64,000 nucleotides of DNA from Streptomyces platensis. Lineage in GTDB: Bacteria > Actinomycetota > Actinomycetes > Streptomycetales > Streptomycetaceae. The notes beneath the pieces were generated by a model. That model saw only the letters and a program-made list of their open reading frames with translations, was not told where the DNA came from and ran no database searches. Location: positions 7,192,001 through 7,256,000 of the forward strand of contig NZ_CP023691.1 of assembly GCF_008704855.1 (NCBI RefSeq), given 5' to 3'. This document shows, one piece after another, positions 34,552 through 42,240 of this stretch (positions are counted from its first letter, which is position 1; each line of letters starts with the position of its first letter). A program made the position numbers and the translations under genes.

Positions 34552-34995
34552 ATGGCCGACACTCCCTACGCCCCCAGCCGAATCCGCGCGCTCCCCAGCT
34601 GGCTGCTGGGCCGCGCCGCCGCCCGCGGTCACCGCCTGGTCGCCGACGCACTGGCCGCCGAAGGCATGCGGATGATGCATCACGCCGTTCTCTCGGCGGT
34701 CGCCGAACTCGGTCCGGTCTCCCAGGCGGAGCTCGGCCGGACGCTGGCCATCGACCCCAAGGACATGGTCGCGATCGTCAACGACCTCCAGCAGGACGGA
34801 CTGGTGACCCGCACCCCCGACCCCAAGGACCGGCGCAAGAACGCCGTCGAGATCTCCGCCGACGGCCGCCGGCGGCTGCGCCGCACCCAGCAGCTCGGCG
34901 ACGAGGCCAACGCGGAGCTGACCGCGGCCCTGACCCCCGCCGAACGCGAGCAGCTGATCGCGCTGCTGACCCGGATCGCGCTGCCGGCGGGGTGA
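34552..34995 (+). CDS. MarR-family transcriptional regulator
   Basis: A 147-residue MarR-type winged-helix regulator. The dimerisation helix starts ALPSWLLGRAAARGHRLVADAL; the DNA-binding part holds HHAVLSAVAELGPVSQAELGRTL, then AIDPKDMVAIVNDLQQDGLVTRTPDPKDRRKN, with the typical wing Asp-Arg-Arg. It probably represses itself and the divergent oxidoreductase through the repeated operator elements between them. The ATG here is the family start; an ATG at 34,492 would place the operator inside the coding region. It is convergent with fdhD. Confidence 0.9.
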   Translation: MADTPYAPSRIRALPSWLLGRAAARGHRLVADALAAEGMRMMHHAVLSAVAELGPVSQAELGRTLAIDPKDMVAIVNDLQQDGLVTRTPDPKDRRKNAVEISADGRRRLRRTQQLGDEANAELTAALTPAEREQLIALLTRIALPAG

Positions 34996-35006
34996 CGCGC
35001 GGCGCC

Positions 35007-35903
35007 TCAGCCCGTGGTGGCCGCCGCGTCCAGGGCGATCCGGTGCTCACCCGCGTACACGTTCATGGAGCTGCCGCGCAGAAACCCGACCAGGGTCAGC
35101 CCGGTCTCGACGGCCAGATCGACGGCGAGCGAGGACGGCGCCGAGACCGCGGCCAGCACGGGAATGCCCGCCATCACCGCCTTCTGCGCCAGCTCGAACG
35201 ACGCCCGGCCGGAGACCATCAGCACAGCGGAGGACAGCGGCAGCCGCCCCTGTTGCAGCGCCCGTCCGACGATCTTGTCGACGGCGTTGTGCCGCCCCAC
35301 GTCCTCCCGGATGTCGAGCAGCTCACCGTCCGCCGTGAACAGCGCCGCGGCATGCAGGCCCCCCGTCCGCTCGAACACCCGCTGGGCCGCCCGCAGCCGG
35401 TCAGGGAGGGCGCTGAGCGTCTCCGGGGCGATCCGGACCGGGGTGTCGGGGGAGGTGTCCAGGGCCCAGCGGGCCGTGGTGCGCACCGCGTCCAGACTGG
35501 CCTTGCCGCACAGCCCGCACGACGAGGTCGTATAGACGTTGCGCTCCAGGCTGATGTCCGGGACCGGAACCCCGTCCGCGAGCCGGACATCGACCACGTT
35601 GTAGCTGTTGCTCCCGCCCCCGCCCCCGCTCTCCGCTTCCTCCGGGCCGGCGGTGCCCCCGCTGGTGGCCCCCGCGCAGTAGACGATGTTCGCCAGTTCG
35701 TCGGCGCTCGCCAGGACGCCCTCGCTGACGAGGAAGCCGGCGGCGAGCGCGAAGTCGTCACCGGGGGTGCGCATGGTGATCGCCAGCGGCTTGCCGCCGA
35801 CCCGGATCTCCATCGGCTCCTCGGCGACGAGGGTGTCCGGGCGGGTGCTCACGGCACCGTCGCGGATGCGGATGACGCGGCGTCGCTCGGTGACCCGTCC
35901 CAT
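35007..35903 (-). CDS. fdhD: Formate dehydrogenase accessory sulfurtransferase FdhD
   Basis: A 298-residue FdhD protein, which transfers sulfur from a cysteine desulfurase to the molybdenum cofactor of formate dehydrogenase. Family markers: EEPMEIRVGGKPLAITMRTPGDDFALAAGFL, the catalytic loop SSCGLCGKAS with both cysteines (about 129-138), DIREDVGRHNAVDKIVG and SGRASFELAQKAVMAGIPVL. A Gly/Ser-rich insert (EEAESGGGGGSNS) before NVVDVRL is unusual. No formate dehydrogenase subunit is in the window, so it serves an enzyme encoded elsewhere. Confidence 0.95.
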   Translation of the reverse strand: MGRVTERRRVIRIRDGAVSTRPDTLVAEEPMEIRVGGKPLAITMRTPGDDFALAAGFLVSEGVLASADELANIVYCAGATSGGTAGPEEAESGGGGGSNSYNVVDVRLADGVPVPDISLERNVYTTSSCGLCGKASLDAVRTTARWALDTSPDTPVRIAPETLSALPDRLRAAQRVFERTGGLHAAALFTADGELLDIREDVGRHNAVDKIVGRALQQGRLPLSSAVLMVSGRASFELAQKAVMAGIPVLAAVSAPSSLAVDLAVETGLTLVGFLRGSSMNVYAGEHRIALDAAATTG

Positions 35904-36222
35904 GTCTGATCAGTCCCGTCCGCACCGGTCCGGCCTGGTCCCGGTGCTGTGTGTGCCGAGGGCCGGACCGGCCCCTGATGCGGATCGCCGTGGCCACCGG
36001 TGCCGTGCGGGCGAGGTGACCTTGACGTTCGCATTCTCCTGCACCTGGCGGGTGCGGTGGTGCGCCGCGTAGGGGCCGGTACGCGCCGTAGTCGCGCAGG
36101 TGCGGATCGCTTCCGGGGCGGGCCTTCTCGGCCGTACGTGCCGCGCGCCCCTGGTGAATCCGCGGCCCGTCGGCGGCCGTCGCCGGGCCCGCGCGGCATG
36201 GCCCCCTCGTGCTGACGTAGCG
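35904..36222. other. Gene-free stretch of 319 bases
   Basis: The fdhD upstream region plus the end of the FAD monooxygenase gene. The only structure seen is a small inverted repeat, GCTGACG and CGTCAGC around TAG (36,211-36,227), overlapping the monooxygenase stop; it may be a weak terminator. Confidence 0.45.
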
Positions 36223-37530
36223 TCAGCTCTTCAGCTCGCGGCCGCCGAACGCGCCCGAGCCATCGGCCGTGGCCCAGGCGGCCGCCACCCCGGCCTGGTC
36301 CAGCGTCCGCCAGTCCGGGGCGTCCTGCACCAGGAGCCGGCCCAGCCGCCGTCCCAGCTCGACCATCACCCGGCCGGTCCGCCCGCGCTCGGTGCCGTAC
36401 GCGTCCAGCGCATCCGGCCGCTCCGGTACGGCGCGCAGTGCGGCCTCCAGGGCGGCGGCGTCCTGGAGCGCCTTCACCGCGCCGCCGCCTGTGTGCGGGC
36501 GGGCGACGGTGGCCGCATCGCCCGCGAGCAGCAGCCGGCCGGCGGTGTAGCGCGGCGCCGTGAAGTCGTACATGGGCTGGATGAAGCAGTCTTCACGTGG
36601 CGTCAGCCGGATCAGTCCGCCCCAGTACGGCGGCAGCAACTCGCTTGCCACATGGGTGAGATGGCGGTGCAGAGCGTCGGTGAGGCTGCCGGGCGGCAGG
36701 CTGGTGGGGGAGGCCGACGCCAGGTCGAGGCCGGCCGGCGGGGCGGTGTACAGGACCCAGTTGGCGCGGTGGCCGCCGTGGCCGTCCGGGATGCGGTAGA
36801 TGATGACGTGGCCGCCAGGGAAGACCACGTAGATGCAGTCCTCCACCGCCCAGGGAGTGGCCGGCAGGCCGGGGAGGTCGAGCTCCGCCAGCCGCTCGGC
36901 CGGGACGGCGCCGCGCCAGGCCAGATAGCCGGCGTAGTCGGGCCGTACCTCGGGAAACGCGGCGGCACGGACCGTCGAGCGATAACCGTCCGCACCGATG
37001 ACCAGGTCGAAACGCTCCGTACGGCGGCCATCGGGGCCCCGTACGCCGTCGCTCGTGCCGCTGCCCCCGCTGCCGCCGTCCTCGCCGTCGTCGAGCCGCA
37101 GGGTGGCGCCGTCCGCGGCATCGCTGACCCCGGCCACCCGTACGCCCGACCGGAAGACGGTGTCCTCCGGCAGCCGCCGCCGTAACTCCCGCCAGAGCGG
37201 CCCCCAGCAGTACGAGCGGAACGGGAAGGGCAGGACGGCGAGCCGGCGGCCGAGGGGTGCGGTGCCGTCGCGGAGGTACCAGCGGCGGGTGGTCAGCTGC
37301 ACCCACGGCATCGCGGTGTCCAGGTAGCCGGCGGCCGCGAGTTCGGCATAACGGGCGTTGTGCACCGCCAGGCCGACGCCGCGGTCCTCTAGGCGCCCGG
37401 TGGTGCGCTCAAGGACGGTGATCCGGCCCGCGCCCGCGCGATGCGCGGCCAGTGCCGTGGCGCAACCGGCGATACTGCCGCCCACGACGGCGACCTCGGC
37501 CCCTGCGATCCGGATGTGATCCGTGTTCAT
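36223..37530 (-). CDS. FAD-dependent monooxygenase (PHBH/PheA fold)
   Basis: A 435-residue flavoprotein monooxygenase. The Rossmann motif is VAVVGGSIAGCATALAAHRAG (about 13-33); the second FAD motif is FDLVIGADGYRSTVR, and the third, GRLLLAGDAATVARPHTGGGAVKALQDA, where the classic GD is present. It should add one O atom from O2 to an aromatic or related substrate, using NAD(P)H. A Gly/Ser-rich insert (DDGEDGGSGGSGTSDG) lies in the middle. Substrate unknown; no biosynthetic cluster surrounds it. Start ATG follows a GGGGGC stretch. Confidence 0.88.
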   Translation of the reverse strand: MNTDHIRIAGAEVAVVGGSIAGCATALAAHRAGAGRITVLERTTGRLEDRGVGLAVHNARYAELAAAGYLDTAMPWVQLTTRRWYLRDGTAPLGRRLAVLPFPFRSYCWGPLWRELRRRLPEDTVFRSGVRVAGVSDAADGATLRLDDGEDGGSGGSGTSDGVRGPDGRRTERFDLVIGADGYRSTVRAAAFPEVRPDYAGYLAWRGAVPAERLAELDLPGLPATPWAVEDCIYVVFPGGHVIIYRIPDGHGGHRANWVLYTAPPAGLDLASASPTSLPPGSLTDALHRHLTHVASELLPPYWGGLIRLTPREDCFIQPMYDFTAPRYTAGRLLLAGDAATVARPHTGGGAVKALQDAAALEAALRAVPERPDALDAYGTERGRTGRVMVELGRRLGRLLVQDAPDWRTLDQAGVAAAWATADGSGAFGGRELKS

Positions 37531-38009
37531 ACGGTGCGTGCCCCCTGCACTGTCCGGCGGCCGGTGGTCGGTCGGCTCGCTGCGGTCGACGGGGCACATT
37601 CTCACAGGAGTTGTCCCTGGCCGGACAGGATGCGTGCGGGCGGGGCGACGGGTCGCCCCCCGGACGGCAGGGCAGGAAAGAACAGTGCGAATCAAGGGAA
37701 GACGGAGGGATGGCCGGGCCGCGGTGTGGGTAGGTGCTTGAGCCGGGGGCGGATTCAGCGCCCCGCATCCGGGGGGCGGCCCTTGCCGCGGCCCCGCGCG
37801 AATCGGCCCGGTGGCGGGATCTGTGGGGGATCCCGCTACCGGGCGTGGCGCAGGCACCGACCGCCCCGATTCCGGCCATTCGGTCCGATCCGCGAGACCA
37901 GCCCAGGTCACCGGCCTTCATCCGGGTAATGTGCAGCCGATCAGGCATGACGTACCCGAAGCAGGACACCGCACCGGGCACCGGACCGACCATGAATGGC
38001 GAGACGCAC
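37531..38009. other. Gene-free stretch between divergent genes, 479 bases
   Basis: No protein with recognisable content was found. The main structure is the 16-pair hairpin at 37,806-37,844. In-frame extensions of chorismate mutase are possible here (ATG at 37,947 or 37,992) but add no conserved sequence. Confidence 0.5.
37806..37844 (+). promoter_or_regulatory. Strong hairpin upstream of chorismate mutase
   Basis: GCCCGGTGGCGGGATC and GATCCCGCTACCGGGC form a 16-pair stem with a single G-U pair and the loop TGTGGGG. It lies about 165 bases before the chorismate mutase ATG. No U-run follows, but Streptomyces terminators often lack one. It could be an attenuator or 5' untranslated structure, or simply a terminator for transcripts from outside. 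Confidence 0.5.
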
Positions 38010-38399
38010 ATGAGCGAAGGGACCGCACCGGCGGCCGGCGAAGCGGCCTCCGTTGCCGACGAAGCGGCGCGTGAGCGGCTGCTCTACCTGCGCGGCAGTA
38101 TCGACAACCTCGACGCCGCCCTGGTGCATCTGCTCGCCGAGCGCTTCAAGTGCACCCAGCAGGTCGGCGAGCTCAAGGCCCGGCACAGCCTGCCGCCCGC
38201 CGACCCGGCCCGGGAGGCCGCGCAGATCGAGCGGCTGCGCCGGCTGGCCGAGGACGCCAAGCTGGACCCGGCCTTCGCCGAGAAGTTCCTCACCTTCATC
38301 ATCGGCGAGGTAGTCCGCCACCACCGGGCGATCGCCGACCGTACGCACGAAGAGGCGACGGCGGAAGCGGCGGGACAGGCCGGACCCGCCGCGGGCTGA
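38010..38399 (+). CDS. Chorismate mutase, AroQ type
   Basis: A 129-residue monofunctional chorismate mutase, which converts chorismate to prephenate in phenylalanine and tyrosine synthesis. The AroQ helices are seen in LYLRGSIDNLDAALVHLLAERFKCTQQVGELKARH (active-site Arg and Lys within residues 24-58), PAREAAQIERLRRLAEDAKL and FLTFIIGEVVRHHRAI. The first 20 residues are disordered. GGCGAG lies six bases before this ATG; starts at 37,992 or 37,947 are also possible. A hairpin upstream and a terminator downstream suggest a single-gene transcript. Confidence 0.88.
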   Translation: MSEGTAPAAGEAASVADEAARERLLYLRGSIDNLDAALVHLLAERFKCTQQVGELKARHSLPPADPAREAAQIERLRRLAEDAKLDPAFAEKFLTFIIGEVVRHHRAIADRTHEEATAEAAGQAGPAAG

Positions 38400-38802
38400 G
38401 CCCCGGACGTCCGACGGAGGGCATGGGACCGCCCGCGCGGTGACGATCCGCGTGGGCGCCCTCGTCTGCCGTGCGGCGCGCAAGGGACTGGCCACGAAGA
38501 TCGTGGCTCCCGGTGGAGAAGGCCGTGGCTCCCCCGCCGCGAAGCGCCCCCAGAGGGCCCTCGATGGCCGCCTCGGGCGCGCCCCGCCCGAAGAATGGCG
38601 CAGCTACTTCTTGACCGTCCGGCCCCACGGTCGCCTCACCCAGGTGGCCTCGCCGCCCCCGCCGAGTGACACTCGCCATACCTGACGCCGGACCGTCCCG
38701 CAGTGTCGCCGCGCCCACTACCGTCCAGTAATACGGCTCCTCCGGGAGCCGACCGAGCGCCACCACCCTGCCCCTCCGGCCGTGCACCGAGAGCGGAGAC
38801 AC
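38400..38802. other. Gene-free stretch of 403 bases
   Basis: Contains the chorismate mutase terminator and the promoter region of the aldehyde dehydrogenase. An 81-codon frame (38,440-38,685) was examined and rejected because it begins inside the terminator hairpin and matches nothing. Confidence 0.5.
38430..38458 (+). terminator. Hairpin terminator
   Basis: An 11-pair stem (CGCCCGCGCGG with CCGCGTGGGCG, one G-U pair) and a TGACGAT loop, 30 bases after the chorismate mutase stop. Confidence 0.6.
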
Positions 38803-40395
38803 ATGATGGCCACCACCCCCGCATCCCCCGCCGATCCGGCGCGGAGCGACCGCCCCGCCCCGACGCTCATACTCAAGCCCGGTACGTCCTGGCAGGACGC
38901 CTGGCAGCGCAGTCTGGCCGTGGCACCCGAGGCGTTCCGCGACGACCAGGCTCTCAACCTCTGGGGCGCCGCCTGGCATCCGGACGGCCACCCGCTGCCC
39001 GCCACCAGCCCCGTCGACGGCAGCCCGGTCGCCGGCCCGCCCCGACTCGACGCGGACGCCGCGCTGCACGCCGTACGCGCCTCCCTCGACCAGCACCGGG
39101 CCTGGCGCCAGGTCCCGTTGGCCGAACGCAAGGCCCGGATCTCCGCCACCCTCGACGCGCTGACGGAGCACCGCGAACTGCTCGCGCTGCTCCTGGTCTG
39201 GGAGATCGGCAAGCCCTGGAAGCTCGCGCAGGCGGACGTCGACCGGGCCATCGACGGGGTCCGCTGGTACGTCGACGAGATCGACCGGATGCTCGTCGAC
39301 CGCACCCCGCTGCCCGGCCCGGTCAGCAACATCGCCAGCTGGAACTACCCGATGTCGGTCCTGATCCACGCGATGCTGGTGCAGGCGCTGGCCGGGAACG
39401 CGGTGATCGCCAAGACCCCCACCGACGGCGGTCTGGTGTGTCTCACCCTCGCCTGTGCGCTGGCCACCCGGGAGGGCGTCCCGGCCACCCTCGTCAGCGG
39501 CAGCGGCAAGGAGCTCTCGCCCTCGCTCGTCCGCTCGCCCGAGATCGGCTGTGTCTCGTTCGTCGGCGGCCGGGACACCGGCGCCCGGGTCGCCACCGCC
39601 GTCGCCGACCTCGGCAAACGCCATGTCCTCGAACAAGAGGGCCTCAACACCTGGGGCATCTGGAATTTCACCGACTGGCCGGCCCTGACGCCGCTGCTCC
39701 GCAAGACCTTCGACTACGCCAAGCAGCGCTGCACCGCCTACCCCCGTTTCGTCGTCCAGCGTGAGGCCTTCGCCGACTTCCTCGCCGCCTACCTCCCGGC
39801 CGTCCGCAGCGTCCGCTTCGGCCACCCCCTGGCCGTCGCCGACCCCGCCGATCCGCTCCCCGAACTCGACTTCGGCCCGCTGATCAACGCCGCCAAGGCC
39901 AAGGAGCTCGCCGACCTCACCAACGAGGCGATCTCCCGGGGCGCGGTCCCCCTGCACCGCGGCAGCCTGGCGGACGGTCACTTCCTGCCGTCCCAGGACA
40001 CCTCGGCCTACCTCCCGCCCACCACGCTGCTGGCCCCGCCCCCGTCCTCCCCGCTCCACCACGCCGAGCCCTTCGGACCGGTCGACACCCTCGTCCTCGT
40101 CGACACCGAGGCGGAACTCCTCGCCGCCATGAATGCCAGCAACGGCGCCCTGGTGGCCAGCCTGTCCTGTGACGACCAGGAGACCTACGACCGCCTGGCA
40201 CCGCAGATCCGCGCCTTCAAGGTCGGCCACGGCAAGCCGCGTTCCCGGGGTGACCGCGATGAGCTCTTCGGCGGCTTCGGCAATTCCTGGAGCGGTGCCT
40301 TCGTCGGCGGTGAACTCCTCGTCCGCGCGGTCACCGAGGGCCCGGAGTCCGAACGTCTGCCGGGCAACTTCCCCGACTACCACCTGATGCCGTAG
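38803..40395 (+). CDS. Aldehyde dehydrogenase family protein
   Basis: A 530-residue NAD(P)-dependent aldehyde dehydrogenase. The family motifs are present but divergent: NIASWNYPMSVLIHAM (NAD region), NAVIAKTPTDGG, the general-base segment VLEQEGLN (Glu277 where most have ELGGKN), and the nucleophile in YAKQRCTAYPRFV (Cys310). The later AEPFGPVDTLVLVDTE is also conserved. The substrate aldehyde is not evident. It starts at the first of two adjacent ATG codons after GCGGAGA. It is convergent with the DUF2254 gene, with 19 bases between stops. Confidence 0.9.
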   Translation: MMATTPASPADPARSDRPAPTLILKPGTSWQDAWQRSLAVAPEAFRDDQALNLWGAAWHPDGHPLPATSPVDGSPVAGPPRLDADAALHAVRASLDQHRAWRQVPLAERKARISATLDALTEHRELLALLLVWEIGKPWKLAQADVDRAIDGVRWYVDEIDRMLVDRTPLPGPVSNIASWNYPMSVLIHAMLVQALAGNAVIAKTPTDGGLVCLTLACALATREGVPATLVSGSGKELSPSLVRSPEIGCVSFVGGRDTGARVATAVADLGKRHVLEQEGLNTWGIWNFTDWPALTPLLRKTFDYAKQRCTAYPRFVVQREAFADFLAAYLPAVRSVRFGHPLAVADPADPLPELDFGPLINAAKAKELADLTNEAISRGAVPLHRGSLADGHFLPSQDTSAYLPPTTLLAPPPSSPLHHAEPFGPVDTLVLVDTEAELLAAMNASNGALVASLSCDDQETYDRLAPQIRAFKVGHGKPRSRGDRDELFGGFGNSWSGAFVGGELLVRAVTEGPESERLPGNFPDYHLMP

Positions 40396-40414
40396 CCGGC
40401 GCCCCGGACCGGCG

Positions 40415-41749
40415 TCAGCCGATTCCCTGCCGGTCGGGGGACGAGGCGAACCGCCGGTCCGGGGCAGCCGGTACCGCGCGCTCCACCGCCTGGAGCAGGA
40501 GCGTGCGGTGCCGCACCAGCGGCTCCCGCCGTGGTTCCGGTGCGAGCCGCAGCAGATCGTCGATCCCGGCCAGCATCCGCCGGGTGACCTGCGGACTGTG
40601 CGGCGCGGCCGCCCGGATCTCGGTCAGCCCCAGGTCCACCAGATCGGCCCAGGCCGGTACGTTCTGCACCAGCCGCACCGCACCCCGGCGGTCCCGGTGG
40701 TGCACCGCCCCGAGCGGCCGCCCCACCACCGCCGCGAGAATCTGCACGATCCGGTCCAGGCACTGCACGGCCGTGGTCGGATCGTTCACCGCGGGCGACA
40801 GTGCCCGCAGCGCGATGTCCGACAGCTGCCGCAGCCCGAGCCCGAGATCCTGGTGGAAGGTCCGCTCCACCCCTACCGACACCGTGCGCCGCAACGCCCA
40901 CCGGGGCGGCACCGTCTCGCCGTGCACCGCCAGCACCGGCGTCCCCGGCAGCACGAAATCCCCGATCCGCGGCAGCAGCCGCAGCACGACCCCCTGCCGC
41001 CGCGCCACCCGCACCAGCCGCGCCACATGCACATCCCGTACGACCCCGGCCCGGCCGGTGTGCGCGACCCGCCCCGTCTCGGCCGCCAGGGAGCCGCCGT
41101 CCTCCGAGCCCTCCTTGCCCGTGCCCTGCCGCGCCAGCATCCGCAGCGTCTCCCGGGTGATCCGGTCGACCACCGGCCCCACCTGCATCAGCCGCAGCGT
41201 GGCCGACACATATGCGATGAACAGCACCAGACTGAGCACCACGAGGGCCATCGTCAGCAGGCTCTGCACTACGGGCACCGAGGTGACCTGGCGGATGTCG
41301 GTCTCACTCTCGTACGAGGTGAGCACCAGCAGCGAGAACAGGAAGGTCGCCAGGAAGACGCTGAGCGTGATCTTGCTGATCCGGCTCCGGATGAAGATCC
41401 GCACCACCCGCGGGGTGAGCTGACCGCTGGCCATCTGCACCGCGACCAGCGAAATGCTGAAGACCACCCCGATGAAGGTCATCATCGCCGAGCTGATCGT
41501 CGTCACGATCGTCCTGGTGTCCTCGGCGATCGAGACCAGTTCCCGCAGCGCCGCGTACGCCTTCTCCCGCTGGAGCAGCGCGACGATCTCAAGATCGAGC
41601 GTCGACGCCCCCCACCACAGCAGCCCGGCACACACCAGCCCCGCCGACGGCGCGAACCAGAAGGTGTCCCGCAGATGCTCCCGTAGCGGCGACAGCGCAC
41701 GTGGCCTGCGGGGACCAGTGATCTGCGCGACTTGTCCCTCATTGCCCAT
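40415..41749 (-). CDS. DUF2254 membrane protein
   Basis: A 444-residue membrane protein of the DUF2254 family, function unknown. The N-terminal half has four hydrophobic helices (about 29-48, 85-108, 130-150, 165-190), including TISSAMMTFIGVVFSISLVAVQMASGQLTPRVVRIF, the most conserved family segment. The C-terminal half is soluble and cytoplasmic, with LRQLSDIALRALSPAVNDPTTAVQCLDRI, also family-typical. It is transcribed away from the tRNA-Leu gene about 105 bases upstream. Confidence 0.88.
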   Translation of the reverse strand: MGNEGQVAQITGPRRPRALSPLREHLRDTFWFAPSAGLVCAGLLWWGASTLDLEIVALLQREKAYAALRELVSIAEDTRTIVTTISSAMMTFIGVVFSISLVAVQMASGQLTPRVVRIFIRSRISKITLSVFLATFLFSLLVLTSYESETDIRQVTSVPVVQSLLTMALVVLSLVLFIAYVSATLRLMQVGPVVDRITRETLRMLARQGTGKEGSEDGGSLAAETGRVAHTGRAGVVRDVHVARLVRVARRQGVVLRLLPRIGDFVLPGTPVLAVHGETVPPRWALRRTVSVGVERTFHQDLGLGLRQLSDIALRALSPAVNDPTTAVQCLDRIVQILAAVVGRPLGAVHHRDRRGAVRLVQNVPAWADLVDLGLTEIRAAAPHSPQVTRRMLAGIDDLLRLAPEPRREPLVRHRTLLLQAVERAVPAAPDRRFASSPDRQGIG

Positions 41750-41854
41750 AAAACGAGGTTATGTGGGCAGCGGATATGCAGGTGAAGGGCACTCCGAAAG
41801 CTTGGTATTGTTGTCCATGTCGCCGCGGGGAACGCCCCGTGAAGATCACACCTA

Positions 41855-41942
41855 GTCCGGGTGGCGGAATGGCAGACGCGCTAGCTTGAGGTGCTAGTGC
41901 CCTTTATCGGGCGTGGGGGTTCAAGTCCCCCCTCGGACACCA
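41855..41942 (+). tRNA. tRNA-Leu (anticodon GAG)
   Basis: A full type II cloverleaf with a long variable arm. The acceptor GTCCGGG pairs with CTCGGAC (one G-U); the D-arm region is GGCGGAATGGCAGACG; the anticodon stem CTAGC/GCTAG encloses loop TTGAGGT with GAG at 41,888-41,890; the variable arm TGCCCTTTATCGGGCG forms its own stem; the T-arm is GGGGG-TTCAAGT-CCCCC. The 3' CCA is encoded. It reads CUC/CUU leucine codons. Confidence 0.97.
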
Positions 41943-41945
41943 ACG

Positions 41946-41970
41946 AAAACCCCTGCTGAGCAGGGGTTTT
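41946..41970 (+). terminator. Terminator of the tRNA-Leu gene
   Basis: An 11-pair perfect stem (AAAACCCCTGC with GCAGGGGTTTT) and a TGA loop ending in a T-run, four bases after the tRNA CCA. This is the most classical intrinsic terminator in the window. Confidence 0.85.
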
Positions 41971-42240
41971 CTGCATTTCCGGGGAGCGGGGCAAGAGATG
42001 TCCAAATTGCCTGTTCCATACCCTTTGTTTGGGAGTATCCTGAAGACCGGCCTACGGGGCGAGCGAGGGAGTTCGACCGGACTGGCCTCGGGGAAGGGAG
42101 CTCTGGCTCTCGCCGAGGACAAGAGGAAAGGTCGGGCTGAGAGGCTGAAAGGTCGTAAGACCGGACGGCGACCCCCAAGCACCTGATCCGGACAATGCCG
42201 GCGAAGGGAGCCCACCTCGTAGGTCTTTTGTGTGCCCCGG

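Noticed and set aside
36211..36227. GCTGACG/CGTCAGC inverted repeat at the monooxygenase stop
   Set aside because: Only seven pairs with a three-base loop that overlaps the stop codon; too weak to call a terminator with confidence.
38440..38685. 81-codon frame with high third-position G+C after chorismate mutase
   Set aside because: The GTG lies inside the terminator hairpin, the only GGAGG is about 19 bases away, and the arginine-rich product matches nothing.
41998..42186. 62-codon frame just after tRNA-Leu
   Set aside because: No ribosome binding site beyond chance, a basic low-complexity product, and A/T-rich, non-coding-like base composition.
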